A stretch of 64,000 nucleotides of DNA from G965220305 sp965220305 (lineage in GTDB: Bacteria > Chloroflexota > Dehalococcoidia > Lucifugimonadales > UBA3495): NCBI GenBank assembly GCA_965220305.1, contig OZ244817.1, positions 992,001-1,056,000 on the forward strand, read 5' to 3'. The notes under the pieces are model-generated. The model was not told the origin of the DNA and ran no database searches. It was given only the letters and a program-made list of their open reading frames with translations. Shown piece by piece: positions 32,831-43,178 of this stretch (the first letter of the stretch is position 1; the number at the start of each line of letters is the position of its first letter). The position numbers and the translations under genes are program-made.

Positions 32831-34060
32831 TAGTCCAACATTTTTGAATTGAGTACTGACCAAGTGTATGCTACCAAGCATAGGGCGAAGAGGATTGGGG
32901 CGTGGGAGGAGGGGATGGCGATGAAGAGATACCGGGTCAAGCTGAGCGCGGAGGAGCGGCAGGAACTGAAGGCATTGGTGTCCCGTGGCCGGGTGGCGGC
33001 TTACCAGCAGACCCACGGGCGTATCCTGCTACTGAGTGATGAGTCCCATGCGGACGGGGGCATGAAGGATGAAGACATTGCCCGGGTTCTCCAGATTGGC
33101 CGTGCGACGGTGGAACGGGTGCGCCGGCGCTGCGTGGAAGAGGGTCTGGAGCGGGCCTTGGGGCGCAAGGAGCAACTGAACCGGAGGCAGAAGCGGTTGG
33201 ACGGTCAAGGAGAAGCCCACCTGATTGCCTTGGCCTGCGCTGAGCCGCCGGAGGGCCGGGCCAGTTGGACGCTGAAACTGTTGGCCGACCGGCTGGTCGA
33301 ATGCGAGATAGTGGAGAGCATCAGCCCTGAAACAGTGCGCCAGACGCTGAAAAAACGAACTCAAGCCTTGGCTGAAGGAATGCTGGTGCATCCCGCCGCA
33401 AGGCAGCGCCGAGTTCGTCTGCGCGATGGAAGACGTGCTGGAAGTCTATCAGCGCCAGTATGCGGACAACGAAGTTCTGGTCTGCCTAGACGAGACCAGC
33501 AAGCAACAGGTGAAAGAGACGCGCCGGCCGCGTCCGGCCCGGCCTGGGGCGGCGGGCTCCTACGATTACGAATACGAGCGCAACGGGGTGAGCAACCTGT
33601 TCATGTTGTTCGCTCCGCTGGAAGGGTGGCGCCGGGTGGAAGTGACGGACCGGCGCACCAAAGCCGATTGGGCCCGGGTGGTCAAGCAACTGGTGGACGA
33701 GGACTACCCGCACAAGGACCGTATTGTGCTGGTGATGGACAACTTGAACACCCACCACCCGTCCTCGCTGTACGAGGAATTTGAACCTGCCGAAGCACGG
33801 CGCATCGCCGAACGGTTGGAGGTCCACTACACTCCCAAGCATGGCAGTTGGCTGGATATGGCCGAGATTGAAATCGGGGTGATGGCCCGGCAATGCCTGG
33901 ACCGCCGTATTCCCGATCAAAGGGCTCTGCGGCGGGAGGTGGGAGCGTGGCAGCAACAGCGCAACCGGGACGGCATACGAGTGGACTGGCGCTTCACCAC
34001 CGCGGATGCGCGCATCAAACTAAAATCCCTTTACCCATCAATACAACACTGATGGACTAC
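32830..34060 (+). mobile_element. IS630-family insertion sequence (1,231 bp)
   Basis: The element lies between TA dinucleotides at 32828-32829 and 34061-34062, the TA target duplication typical of IS630. The ends are inverted repeats starting GTAGTCCA, with about 19 of 23 positions matching. It carries one transposase gene in two overlapping frames. Confidence 0.85.
32915..34052 (+). CDS. IS630 transposase in two frames
   Basis: ATG 32915 follows GGAGGAGGGG. The first frame gives an HTH domain (MKDEDIARVLQIGRATVERVRRR) and SPETVRQTLKK. At AAAAAAC (33350-33356) the reading must shift forward by one to continue as NELKPWLKECWCIPP. The DDE domain follows: VLVCLDETSKQQ, RIVLVMDNLNTHHPSSLYE and HYTPKHGSWLDMAEIEIG. 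IS630 elements often use programmed frameshifting at A runs, so this may be functional; loss of one A is the alternative. Without the shift the first frame continues to 33784 as nonsense. Confidence 0.85.
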
Positions 34061-34248
34061 TAGGGTTCACTAGGTGGCAACAGGTTGTCGAGGCCAGACC
34101 TCCCTTATGTGGTGGTACTGTGAGTCCTGAGCGCAGCAATCAGGATGCACCAAATATAGCCGGTTGACATGAACAAGGAAACACCAATCGGCTTGCCGAT
34201 AGTCAGCAGCGGTGTTATATTTCTGACAGTTTACCTTTGGAAGATTGA

Positions 34249-34845
34249 ATGTCGAGCCTTCCAAACCGCATCTTAAATCACGCTTCTGAGTCGCCCGAAG
34301 GGGCGCTGTTGTGCCCCAACGCCCTCCTCCACCTTGGTACGAGGGCGGCGGTAGACCAGGCGCTGTCTCGCTTGGCTCGACGCGGACGATTATTGCGAGT
34401 GTGTCAGGGTATGTACGTGATGCCCGTAGATACCCGCTTCGGTACTCGCCCACCAGCGGTCGAAAGGGTCATTGCGTCGCTGTCGTCGTTGTTACGAGAA
34501 ACCATAGTTCCTAGTGGTGGCGCGGCGGCAAACGCCTTAGGACTCACCACCCAGGCACCCGTGAAAACGGTCTATCTAACCTCCGGTCCCAACCGCAGGC
34601 TGAAGTTGGGCGAATTGGTGGTGGAATTGCGCCATGCGCCGAGATGGCAACTGGTAGCGCCCTACCGTATGGCTGGTGAAGTTATTCGCGCCATAGCTTG
34701 GCTGGGGCCCCAAGAGATCGATAAGGCCCTCAGGACAATCGAACCTAAGCTCTCCGCGAAAGACCTCGAAGAGTTGGCGGAATCACGGGCCATCATGCCT
34801 GCTTGGATTGCCGAACCCGTGAGCGCAATGGTAGCTAGTGGCTAA
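34249..34845 (+). CDS. AbiEi-type antitoxin (DUF6088-like)
   Basis: This 198-residue protein starts at ATG 34249. An N-terminal winged-helix region (VDQALSRLARRGRLLRVCQGMYVMP) is followed by the antitoxin core: FGTRPPAVERVIASL, ETIVPSGGAAANALGLTTQAPVKTVYLTSG, then LRHAPRWQLV. It would repress its own operon and neutralise an AbiEii nucleotidyltransferase toxin in a type IV toxin-antitoxin system. Here the toxin is reduced to fragments just downstream, so the antitoxin is orphaned. Confidence 0.82.
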   Translation: MSSLPNRILNHASESPEGALLCPNALLHLGTRAAVDQALSRLARRGRLLRVCQGMYVMPVDTRFGTRPPAVERVIASLSSLLRETIVPSGGAAANALGLTTQAPVKTVYLTSGPNRRLKLGELVVELRHAPRWQLVAPYRMAGEVIRAIAWLGPQEIDKALRTIEPKLSAKDLEELAESRAIMPAWIAEPVSAMVASG

Positions 34846-35136
34846 TGTCCCGGATAAGGGCGGGAGCCTTAGAAGCGGTCGCCGGAAGCAGCGGGGGTAG
34901 GCGCGTTTGCTGGAAAAGTCGCGTTTCCTCCCGCTCGACTATTTTCCATGTTGGGCAAGCGGACGCCCTGAGTAAAAGTAATTGCCATTCATGCCTTTTG
35001 TCGGTAGCAAGTGAGCAGAGGAAAAGGTCGTTTCCGGCATTGGTACAATAATGTGGTCAAGTTGGACGATGCAGAGAAGTTCGATCAGCTGACGGAAAGA
35101 TGCGCAGACATTCAAAAGAGGGCCAATGGCCGCTAA
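34845..35136 (+). pseudogene. Probable AbiEii-type toxin remnant
   Basis: Directly after the antitoxin, short pieces in shifting frames read EAVAGSS and FLLEKSRFLPLD, where an AbiEii start region (..LLEKDFW..) would be expected. Near the end one frame gives VVKLDDAEKFDQLTERCADIQKR and a TAA that overlaps the next ATG (TAATG at 35134-35138). The order and overlap support a toxin gene with most of its middle deleted. The family assignment rests mainly on context. Confidence 0.35.
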
Positions 35137-35298
35137 TGATAACCACGCAACTGCAACCCGATACTATCATCGAGGGACCATTTTGGCCTGAACCCGTCCG
35201 TGTGCTCCGAGCGCGGCAACACGGTTCGGCGATTCAGATTGAGGCAGTTGGCGTCGTGGAGTCCAAGTATTACGACCAAACTATTCCCTTAATAGGTA
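35136..35298 (+). pseudogene. N-terminal stump of a second helicase
   Basis: ATG 35136 opens ITTQLQPDTIIEGPFWPEPV, then RVLRAR and EAVGVVESKYYDQTIPL. This is the characteristic first 55-60 residues of large SNF2/DEAD-type helicases that begin with a GPFWPEPVRV block. After about 35298 the sequence is unrelated, and the frame runs on into the gene at 35430. No helicase motifs follow, so it is a recombination fusion. Confidence 0.55.
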
Positions 35299-35429
35299 AA
35301 ATGGCGGCACGTTCCCAAATGAGGTACGAATCAAGCCGGACGGCGGGCAAAACCAAATCCAAGGCATCCTGTCGGCCACATGGTTGCATTGTCTGTGAGT
35401 CAACCAGGATGGTGTGGGAAGTGAATAAC

Positions 35430-36776
35430 ATGGACACGATGGAAAGGTACAAAATTCGGGCGTCAATAAAGGACGTGATTGCCATCCTTGACTCTTCGCC
35501 AATCCACAGAGACTTGATACCCGAAACTAACTTGGTGCAGATAACTAACCGGATGCCCATAGCCCATCTCGGCATAGAGCGAGGACTAAAGGCACTCATA
35601 GCAAACGTCGGCGGCTCCGCTGAACCTACTCATGGTCTGCATAAGCTCTACCGAGCTTTGCAGGATTGCGATGAAGAATCGACAACCTTCCTCAACTTGG
35701 CCTTTGGGGATGCCGTCAGTTTCTTCGGGTACAACGTCAACGCCAAGGGGTTTACGCAGTTTCGCTCCCTTGACGATTATTTGTCCAAGGTGGGTACCGA
35801 AAAAGCCTTTGAGGAACTGAGGTATTGGGCGATAGGAGAGGCAGGCAAGGGAGAAAGCCCGATCCCTTATATTTCCCCCTCTATCCACAGAGAACTCCTT
35901 TGTGCCTTATGGTGCCTCTTCTTGCCCCAGCGCCGTGAAACCGTATCAGCCCGCATTGAGCGCGAAGTCGCTTATGCGATGTTCGACGGGAGGCATATTT
36001 TCTACAACACTAACGACACACTTAAGATGGAATCTGTGCAAGGCTACATGAAATGGTCATGTGTGGAACACCAGACTCGCTGCAGTGCCCTTGAGGAGGC
36101 AGTCCGGCAAAATTTCTCCATCAAGGGCGACGAATTCTTCAGTCAGACCTTGAGTGACGCCTACGCAGACCTCAAGAAATCCAAGGACCCCTCGGTCCGG
36201 TATTACATTGGCACGCTTGCGTATTTGCCGAAGGGGTCTCAGCTACGACACCCTGACGCTGTTCCTGGAGTCGAGTGGTTTGGCAAGGACCAGACCAGAG
36301 GTATGGTAGTGACACCTGGTGGCACCTACTTGGGCTTTGTTGAAAAGCGCCCAGATGGTGGATGGGAAATTACACCCGAGGAAGATGGCTTGGTACAGGC
36401 GACAGAGATTGCCAAGGCTTTGGCAGATGCCAAGGACTACTTGGTCAATCGTCTCACAAGGCAAGTGACCGCCGCAATCAATGGGGAGTTACGGCGGCTG
36501 CGCCTCGTCACCGATAAGGACATATTTCCAGCGCCACTATGGATATCAGAAACAGAGATGTCGGAAGACCTAGGAACCGGACCAACAACGTACGAACTAG
36601 AGTTCTGGGACGCCGATCACAGCTTTGTCACTGGAGAAGACATGTCATTAGAACTTCCTTCAGACGATGACCCCAGATTCGCGTCTGTGCTTGAGGGAAG
36701 AGTCGTAGAAGTCGCTGGGCATAAAGTCTCCATTGAGGGGAGAGACACCTTGGCGTCGATAGATCCACCTGAATGA
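35430..36776 (+). CDS. Uncharacterised 448-residue protein
   Basis: The likely start is ATG 35430 (MDTMERYKIRASIKDVIAIL), although the frame is open upstream into a helicase stump. Notable segments are LVQITNRMPIAHLGIERGLKALI, LHKLYRALQDCDEESTTFLNLAFGDAVSFFGYN and HRELLCALWCLFLPQ, then a C-terminal beta-rich region with TPGGTYLGFVEKRPDGGW. The helical N-terminal half has the look of HEPN-like or Cthe-type domains but lacks an RxxxxH motif. There is no signal peptide. The function is unknown. A terminator follows at 36833. Confidence 0.6.
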   Translation: MDTMERYKIRASIKDVIAILDSSPIHRDLIPETNLVQITNRMPIAHLGIERGLKALIANVGGSAEPTHGLHKLYRALQDCDEESTTFLNLAFGDAVSFFGYNVNAKGFTQFRSLDDYLSKVGTEKAFEELRYWAIGEAGKGESPIPYISPSIHRELLCALWCLFLPQRRETVSARIEREVAYAMFDGRHIFYNTNDTLKMESVQGYMKWSCVEHQTRCSALEEAVRQNFSIKGDEFFSQTLSDAYADLKKSKDPSVRYYIGTLAYLPKGSQLRHPDAVPGVEWFGKDQTRGMVVTPGGTYLGFVEKRPDGGWEITPEEDGLVQATEIAKALADAKDYLVNRLTRQVTAAINGELRRLRLVTDKDIFPAPLWISETEMSEDLGTGPTTYELEFWDADHSFVTGEDMSLELPSDDDPRFASVLEGRVVEVAGHKVSIEGRDTLASIDPPE

Positions 36777-36832
36777 GGACAGACCGCAGGCACTAGGACA
36801 ATCCCGAACACATGAATACACCCGAAAATGTA

Positions 36833-36868
36833 AGAGAGGCAGCCGCAAGCGCGGCCGACTCTCTTTTC
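36833..36868 (+). terminator. Intrinsic terminator after the 448-residue protein
   Basis: AGAGAGGCAGCCGC pairs with GCGGCCGACTCTCT (two mismatches) around a four-base loop and is followed by TTTT. The rest of the 36777-37253 gap contains no gene I can support. Confidence 0.55.
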
Positions 36869-37253
36869 GGTGACGTACTACCGTCCCGCGCCGACCAGCT
36901 CTCTCCCGTTTCTGCTCGTTGCCCAGCTCCCAATCGAGCGGGCTTGGGCTTGCAGTTGCGGCCCTGGGGCTGGGCCGGTTTCTCGGCCAGGAATCCGGCC
37001 AGGGAGAAGAGGGACTGCTGCCATACCACGCTAGCCAAGGCACGAAGTTCAGTATTGAAGGGAAGCAAACATCATCTGGGGTGGAAGGCTTGGCACTGAG
37101 ATATCTCCTGAATAAAATGTCAGAGATTTTGCACAATGGTTGACCATGTGCAGGGTCTGGATGGAGACAGCCCGGATAACCTCATCATGGCCAAGGAACG
37201 TTGAAAACAACGACTGCCATGACACCGGTTCCGCAAGCGGGGAGAAGCAGTTC

Positions 37254-38033
37254 GTGTCGGAACTAGACGCAAAGATTGTTGAACTCTACAAGCAGCTTCA
37301 CGCGATAACGAATAGGACCTTCGACGAGTTGGCGTCCAAAGACATCGGCGTCCTCCTTCTTATCGCGGCGTCAGGAGAGCCGGTCAGATTAGGGATCGAC
37401 CAAGTTACCCGCTTGGATTTGGAGTTCAATGCGGGATACAGGCGAGACCATCTTATCCAGGTGCATCTCGCGGAACTTGAAGCTCGCCTCTATCGGAGTG
37501 GGTATTGCGGGCTCGGTACTTTGGTTAAGGTATTTGCAGGCAACTACCGTGTTTCGACGGAAGAGGTGAAGCGATCGATCATCCTGGACGGATTCCCTTT
37601 CAGGCTTGCCACGGTGTCCAGCTACGCGGAGTTGGTAGAGGCGACGCCGTTAAAGTTACCCAGTGATACCGAATACTCGGAGCTGTATGAGGGACTAATC
37701 AGATCGTGGGGAGGACTCAAGCAGGGGAAAGCGTCGGAGAAGATGTGGTGCCTCTTGGAGTCGATTTACGACCTCCTCCCTACGGGCAAGATTGGGGACG
37801 ACTTTCGTAGGGAGCGACGTGGAAAGGAAGAGCCGCTGCCCATGTATGTGCGGAATGAAATCCATCACCCAACAAAGGGGCCGGTGCTGGAGACGGAAGC
37901 ATTCCAACAGGACAAACGCATCGGCTACGCGATCATGAAGGCATGGTTGTCAGAAGATGGGAAGGAGCAGGGGACCGTAGAATGGTGGGATAAACTGACC
38001 TCCCCTCAATGCAAGCAACCTCCAGTCTGCTGA
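37254..38033 (+). CDS. HEPN-motif protein of unknown family
   Basis: GTG 37254, nine bases after GGGGAG, is the likely start of a 259-residue protein; an upstream TTG at 37140 is in the same frame. The sequence is helical, with LDLEFNAGYRRDHLIQVHLAELEARL, a segment ending LLPTGKIGDDFRRER, and MYVRNEIHHP near residue 210. The RNEIHH sequence fits the HEPN RNase motif R-x(4)-H. HEPN proteins are frequent toxins or defence effectors. No antitoxin partner (for example MNT) is adjacent, so the role is open. Confidence 0.6.
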   Translation: MSELDAKIVELYKQLHAITNRTFDELASKDIGVLLLIAASGEPVRLGIDQVTRLDLEFNAGYRRDHLIQVHLAELEARLYRSGYCGLGTLVKVFAGNYRVSTEEVKRSIILDGFPFRLATVSSYAELVEATPLKLPSDTEYSELYEGLIRSWGGLKQGKASEKMWCLLESIYDLLPTGKIGDDFRRERRGKEEPLPMYVRNEIHHPTKGPVLETEAFQQDKRIGYAIMKAWLSEDGKEQGTVEWWDKLTSPQCKQPPVC

Positions 38034-38557
38034 GTTGGAGGCTTCTTACGGCATATGGAGGCAACTTTCTCCCTCCTTAGATTAGAACATCCCACCGAAA
38101 AGTTCGCTTCAGTACGCTCCGACCCAGTATAATTGACAAATTCAAGAATCTTCACCTTCAGGTTCAAAATAGCGTTGTAGTCAGTTGGACGCACCTCCTG
38201 GGCCAAAGTTGTATCTTCTAAGCCCTGTCATGCCGGCGGGGTTTTTCATTCGCGACGCAAGGTGCTCGGCTCAGACTGCCGAAACCTGCTAGAGTTAGCA
38301 GCGCCAGGGTACGCTGTCAACGGCCCGATTTCAGTCACCGTTGGCGGTCTCGCCACCTACCTCATCAATCTCCGGTATCGAGGACGGAGTAGGTGTGGAC
38401 TTCATGCGGAATGAGCCGTTCTGTAAGGCCCAGAGTCCTACACTCTCTGTAGATGGATCCGGGAGCAAGGTTTGGATCACAACAGGCATTGGGATTCACC
38501 CGGGAGTCCCTCATGGCAAAGTCCTTGAAACTCTCCAAACCGTAATCAGGGGGACCT
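38034..38557. other. Gene-free interval
   Basis: This is 524 bp between the HEPN gene and the GLUG surface protein. No frame with protein-like composition and a start was found. GGGGG at 38550-38554 probably acts as the ribosome binding site of the next gene. Confidence 0.5.
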
Positions 38558-41500
38558 GTGACGAGACTCCGGGCGTATCTTCTCATATTTCTAGTCGTCG
38601 GTCTGGTCTCCGCAGCGACGGCCTCATTCTCAACCGTCCGCTCCCAGCCGGGCAACGGCAAATACGACGGAGACGGGGACGGGCTGATTGAAATCGAGTT
38701 CCTTGAGCAGCTGGACGCCATCCGCTTCGACCTGGACGGCGACGGCAATGCGGACCACGATTCTGGCACCAACGCCTACGCCGCCGCCTTTCCCACCAGT
38801 GCGACAGAAGCGGTCTGCGACAACAATTGCAACGGCTACGAACTGGCACGCTCGCTCGATTTTGCCGCTCACGGCAGCTACGCCTCCGGCGAAGTAAATT
38901 CTGAATGGACGACCGGCGAAGGGTGGCGGCCCATTCAATCCGGTGAAGCGTGGGCGCTTCTTGCGGAGAACCCCCGTTTTCCGCTACCTTCGACGGCAAC
39001 GGACACACCATCAGCAACCTGTACGTCAACCGGCACCCAGACAACCCCGAGGACTCTGCCCCGGCCGGCCTTTTCGGTTCTGCCGCAGGTTCCATCATCC
39101 GCAACGTGGGTCTGGTTGATGTCCACGTGGACGGGTTGGCCACGGTCGGCGGGCTGGTGGGAGCCAATCTCGGTGAGATCAGGGACAGTTACGTTACCGG
39201 CAGAGTGTCGGGGGTCGTCTACGTCGGCGGGCTGGCCGGTTTTACCGACTACACCTCGAAAATCAGCGGCAGCCATTTCTCCGGCGCCGTGGTCTGCCGG
39301 GAAACTGATGGGACGACCGTAGGAGGGCTGGTCGGGTACCAAGACGGTGTCATCGTTGACAGCCACGTCACCGGCAGCGTGTCCGGCCATGAGTACGTCG
39401 GTGGACTGGCCGGGGAGAACAGGAAATACATCATTGCCAGCCATTCTTCCGCCGACGTGACCGGCAATGTAGGCGTCGGCGGAGTGGCCGGGGTTAATCG
39501 CGTTCGCATCAGCGGCAGCTATGCCACCGGCCAGGTATCGGGCAATGAGAACGTTGGCGGCCTGGCCGGGTGGAATACGGCTGAAGCCGCCATCGCGGCC
39601 AGCTACGCCACCGGCCAGGTATCGGGCAATGAGAACGTTGGCGGCTTGGCCGGGCGAAATACGGATGAAGCCGTCATTACGGCCAGCTACGCCACCGGCC
39701 GGGTTTCCGGCGGCGACAACGTGGGCGGGCTGATCGGCTTCAACGCCGCAAGTGTAACGGGCTCCGTCTGGGACACTGAAACTTCCGGGATCGCCAAAGG
39801 GATCGGCCGGGGGGACACTGGTGGAGTAACGGGACAGACCACCGCCGAGTTGCAGGGGGCTGCGGGTTACGCCGGGGCATTTGCTGATTGGGAGATTTAC
39901 CTGGAAGAAAGGAAATACGGCTGGGTGGAGGAGGGCCCAGGTCCTCACGACTTTTGGGACTTCGGGACCTCCGGCCAGTACCCGGCGCTGAAAGCGTACC
40001 TGGGTCTCCGGGGCGTTACTGACTGGTGGGAGTCCGGCAGGCAACCCAAGGCGGCGCGGCCGCCGGCCCCAACGCCCGCGCCGGTAATTGGTGTGCCCCC
40101 GGTCCGGGTCAGGTATGACAGCGACGGCGACGGGCTGATTGAAGTATCCAATCTGGAGCAACTGGACGCCATCCGCCACGACCTGGACGGCAACGGCAAA
40201 CCGGAAGAAGCGGCCCAAGACGAATACGCCGCCGCCTTTCCCCTGGCGGCTGAGGAGGTGGTCTGCAACGCCAACTGCACCGGCTACGAACTGGCTCGCC
40301 CTCTGGACTTCGCCGCCGCCGGCGCGGTCAACGCCGCGTGGACGACCGGCGAGGGATGGAGTCCCATCGGTGGCAAAGACGACTACGGCGGCAGGTTCAA
40401 CGCCCTTTTCGATGGCAACGGACACGCCATTGCCAACCTTCACATCAATCGCACCGGCCCCCCGGAGGAACCGCCCGCCGTCGGCCTCTTCGGCTATACC
40501 GGCTATTCTGCCATCATTCGCAATACCAGCATTGACAACGCCAGCGTGGCCGGTCTGGAAAATGTTGGTGGGCTGGTCGGGTGGAATCTTGGCGAAATCA
40601 ACGACATCTACGTTACTGGCAGCGTGGAGGTCTCCGGCAGAGTGGTGGTCTACAGCCCAGGCGAAGGCCATCGCTTCGTCGGGGCACACTTCGGAGGAAT
40701 TGTGGGGGTGAATAAGGGGTCCATCAGCAGCAGCCGGGCCGACGTCAGTATTTCGTGCGCAGATGCCAGCGGCTTCATCGGCGGACTAGCGGGGATGAAT
40801 GAGGGCGAAATCAGGGACAGCCATGCCAGCGGCAGTGTATCGTGCGCAGAAAGCAGCGACTGGCTCGGCGGGCTCACCGGGAGTAATTGGGGAATCATCA
40901 GCAACAGCTACGCCACCGGCGACGTCGCGGGAGATGGCACGGTGGGCGGTCTTACCGGGGCCATCGGGCTTGGGGGCATGGTCATCGCCAGTTACGCTGT
41001 CGGCGAAGTTACGGGCGGTCGCAGCGTCGGCGGACTGGCCGGAGGGAGCAGCGGCGTCATAAGAGGCAGTTTCGCCACCGGCGGCGTCACAGGCGATAGT
41101 GAGGTCGGTGGGCTCGTCGGAAATAATGGAGGCAGAATCATCGCCAGCTACGCCACCGGCGAGGTGACCGGTGTCGGATTTGAATCCGGCTACAGCGGGC
41201 GAGTGTCCGGCGGCGAAGAGGTTGGCGGGCTGGTCGGATCGAATAGCTACGGCAGAATCAGTGCAAGCTACGCCACCGGCCCAGTGTCGGGCGAAAGCAG
41301 CATAGGGGGCCTGGTTGGGGCTTCCGGCCCCAGCGGAGTCGTCGCCAGCTACGCCGTCGGCGCCGTGTCCGGTGGTGCCGAGACCGGGGGTCTGCTAGGG
41401 GCCGGAAGCCAGACCATCGGGGAATCGGCCAGCTTCTGGGATACACAGACCACCGGCCAGGAAACCTCGGCCAGCGGGGAGGGCCACACCACCGCCGAGA

Positions 41501-42747
41501 TGCAGGGGCCCACCGGCTACACCGGCATATATGCTGGTTGGAACAAGGATCTGGATGACGCCGACGGCGATAACGACCCGGCGACCGGAGCGGACGATTT
41601 CTGGGACTTCGGCACGGTGGGCGAGTATCCGGCCCTGAAGTTTGACTTCGATGGCGACGGGACGGCAACTTGGCAGGAGTTCGGCGTCCAGGTCCGGACG
41701 GCGCTCCATACCACGGCGCCCGTTGAGGACAACTGCCTGGAAACGGTGTCCGCCAAGGGCATTGTCACCGGGGCGTGGAACAGCGACTGCCTCTCTTTCA
41801 ACCGCACCGGCAGCCATGCCCGCTACTACCTTTTCACTCTGGATACGGACTCAGAGGTGTTCATCACCCTGGAATCCGAGGATACCAATGCCTATCTCTA
41901 CGTGCAGAAGGGCGCAGGAACAACGGGCGAGTCCTTCAGGAGCCAGGGATCCCCGGACCGGTACTCCAGAATAGAGGACTGGTTCGCCGCCGGGACCTAC
42001 ACCATAGAGGCCGCCACCTACGAGGCCGGTCAGTCCGGCAGCTTCACGCTGAGCGTCTACAGGCCGGGAGAAGAGGACGAATGCGTGGAAATCATGACCA
42101 CCGCCGTTATCAGGGGCGCCTGGAGCAGCAACTGCGCCTCGGGCAGGCGGCCCGGCAGCTACGCCCGTTACTATGCCTTCACCCTTACCGAGGCCTCGGA
42201 AGTGATAATCAACCTGGAATCCGAGGACACCGGTACCTACCTTTACCTGCTGCAAGGCGCCGGAAGGGCAGGAGAGGTCCTTGAAAACTACGGCTCCGAC
42301 AGAGGAAGCGCCGAGCTAGGACATACGTTGGGCGCCGGGACCTACACCGTCGAGGTTACCACCTACGGCGACGCACAGACCGGTGATTTCACGCTAACCG
42401 TCAACGGGCTGGCGACTCCGCCACCGCCGCAACCGACACCGCCAACGCACGCGCCTGTACCTATGCCCGCGCCCATTCCCACGGCGACACTGCCACCAGC
42501 ACCAACGCCCATCCTCGTTCCGCCTTCAACGCCCGCCTTGCCGGGACCCACCAACACCCCCGTGCCGACCGCAACCCCAATTGCGGCAGTGGACCCCACC
42601 CCTGCCGCGGATCCAGGGGGAGCTTGCAGTTACCCGGACGGGGCTATGCCGACAGGCGCGGCGGCGGTTAGCATGTTGCTGTTGGCGGCTCCGCTGGCTT
42701 TTATAGGCGGCTGGAAGTTCCGTGCCCGACGGCGAAGGGATGAATGA
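38558..42747 (+). pseudogene. GLUG-repeat surface protein with C-terminal membrane anchor, frameshifted
   Basis: GTG 38558 encodes a signal peptide (RLRAYLLIFLVVGLVSAATA). Next is a calcium-binding-like YDGDGDGLIEI module, then a frame change near 38935-38950, then FSATFDGNGHTISNLYVNR. Many GLUG-type repeats follow (VGGLVGxNxGxIxxSYATGxVSG), with a second YDSDGDGLIEVSNLEQLDAI module at about 40105. Two PPC-like domains (YYLFTLDTDSEVFITLESED, YYAFTLTEASEVIINLESED), a Pro/Thr stalk and a final helix AVSMLLLAAPLAFIGGWKF with RARRRR complete it. The total is about 1,396 residues. It is probably a cell-surface adhesin; the single-base break may be an error or a true off state. Confidence 0.8.
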
Positions 42748-43178
42748 ATCCAGTCTCTTCGCAAATGCAACGACCTCCTATTCCAACCTGGGCCACCGGT
42801 TCACCGGCCATGATCCCCGCCGGAGGTATAGAGGTCGTAGGGAACGGAAGGTGGCACGCATCCGGGGGCGCCGAGCCCTATTAGGTCTTCCGGATACTGT
42901 CTTTGAGCCAAGGGGCGCCGCCGAAGCGATACCATAGCTCTGGTTGCGTGAAGTCTTGGGCGTCCTTTGCCGACCAATGCCACCTCCTATACCCGCCCCA
43001 GGCAGAGTACCCAAGGGAACAGGGACGCGGCGGCGGACTGAGGCTTGCGCTTGCGTCTCCTTCCACCAATCTGCGGTGGAACTATTTCTCTGCGGTACAT
43101 ATCAAATCGCCAATCCAACTACCCTGAAATGGGAACCGTTGTCATTCACGTAGACGTTTCTATGAAGAGGCTTATTCC
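42748..43178. other. Interval without a supported gene
   Basis: This is 431 bp between the GLUG protein and the transporter. On the minus strand a short protein-like stretch (WGGYRRWHWSAKDAQDF, then PELWYRFGGAPWL) near 42890-43010 could be a gene fragment, but I cannot assign it. An AAGAGG at 43165-43170 serves the transporter start. Confidence 0.4.

Noticed and set aside
38935..40689. Antisense 584-codon frame opposite the GLUG protein
   Set aside because: It is a shadow of the repeat-coding strand with no ribosome binding site or recognisable domain.
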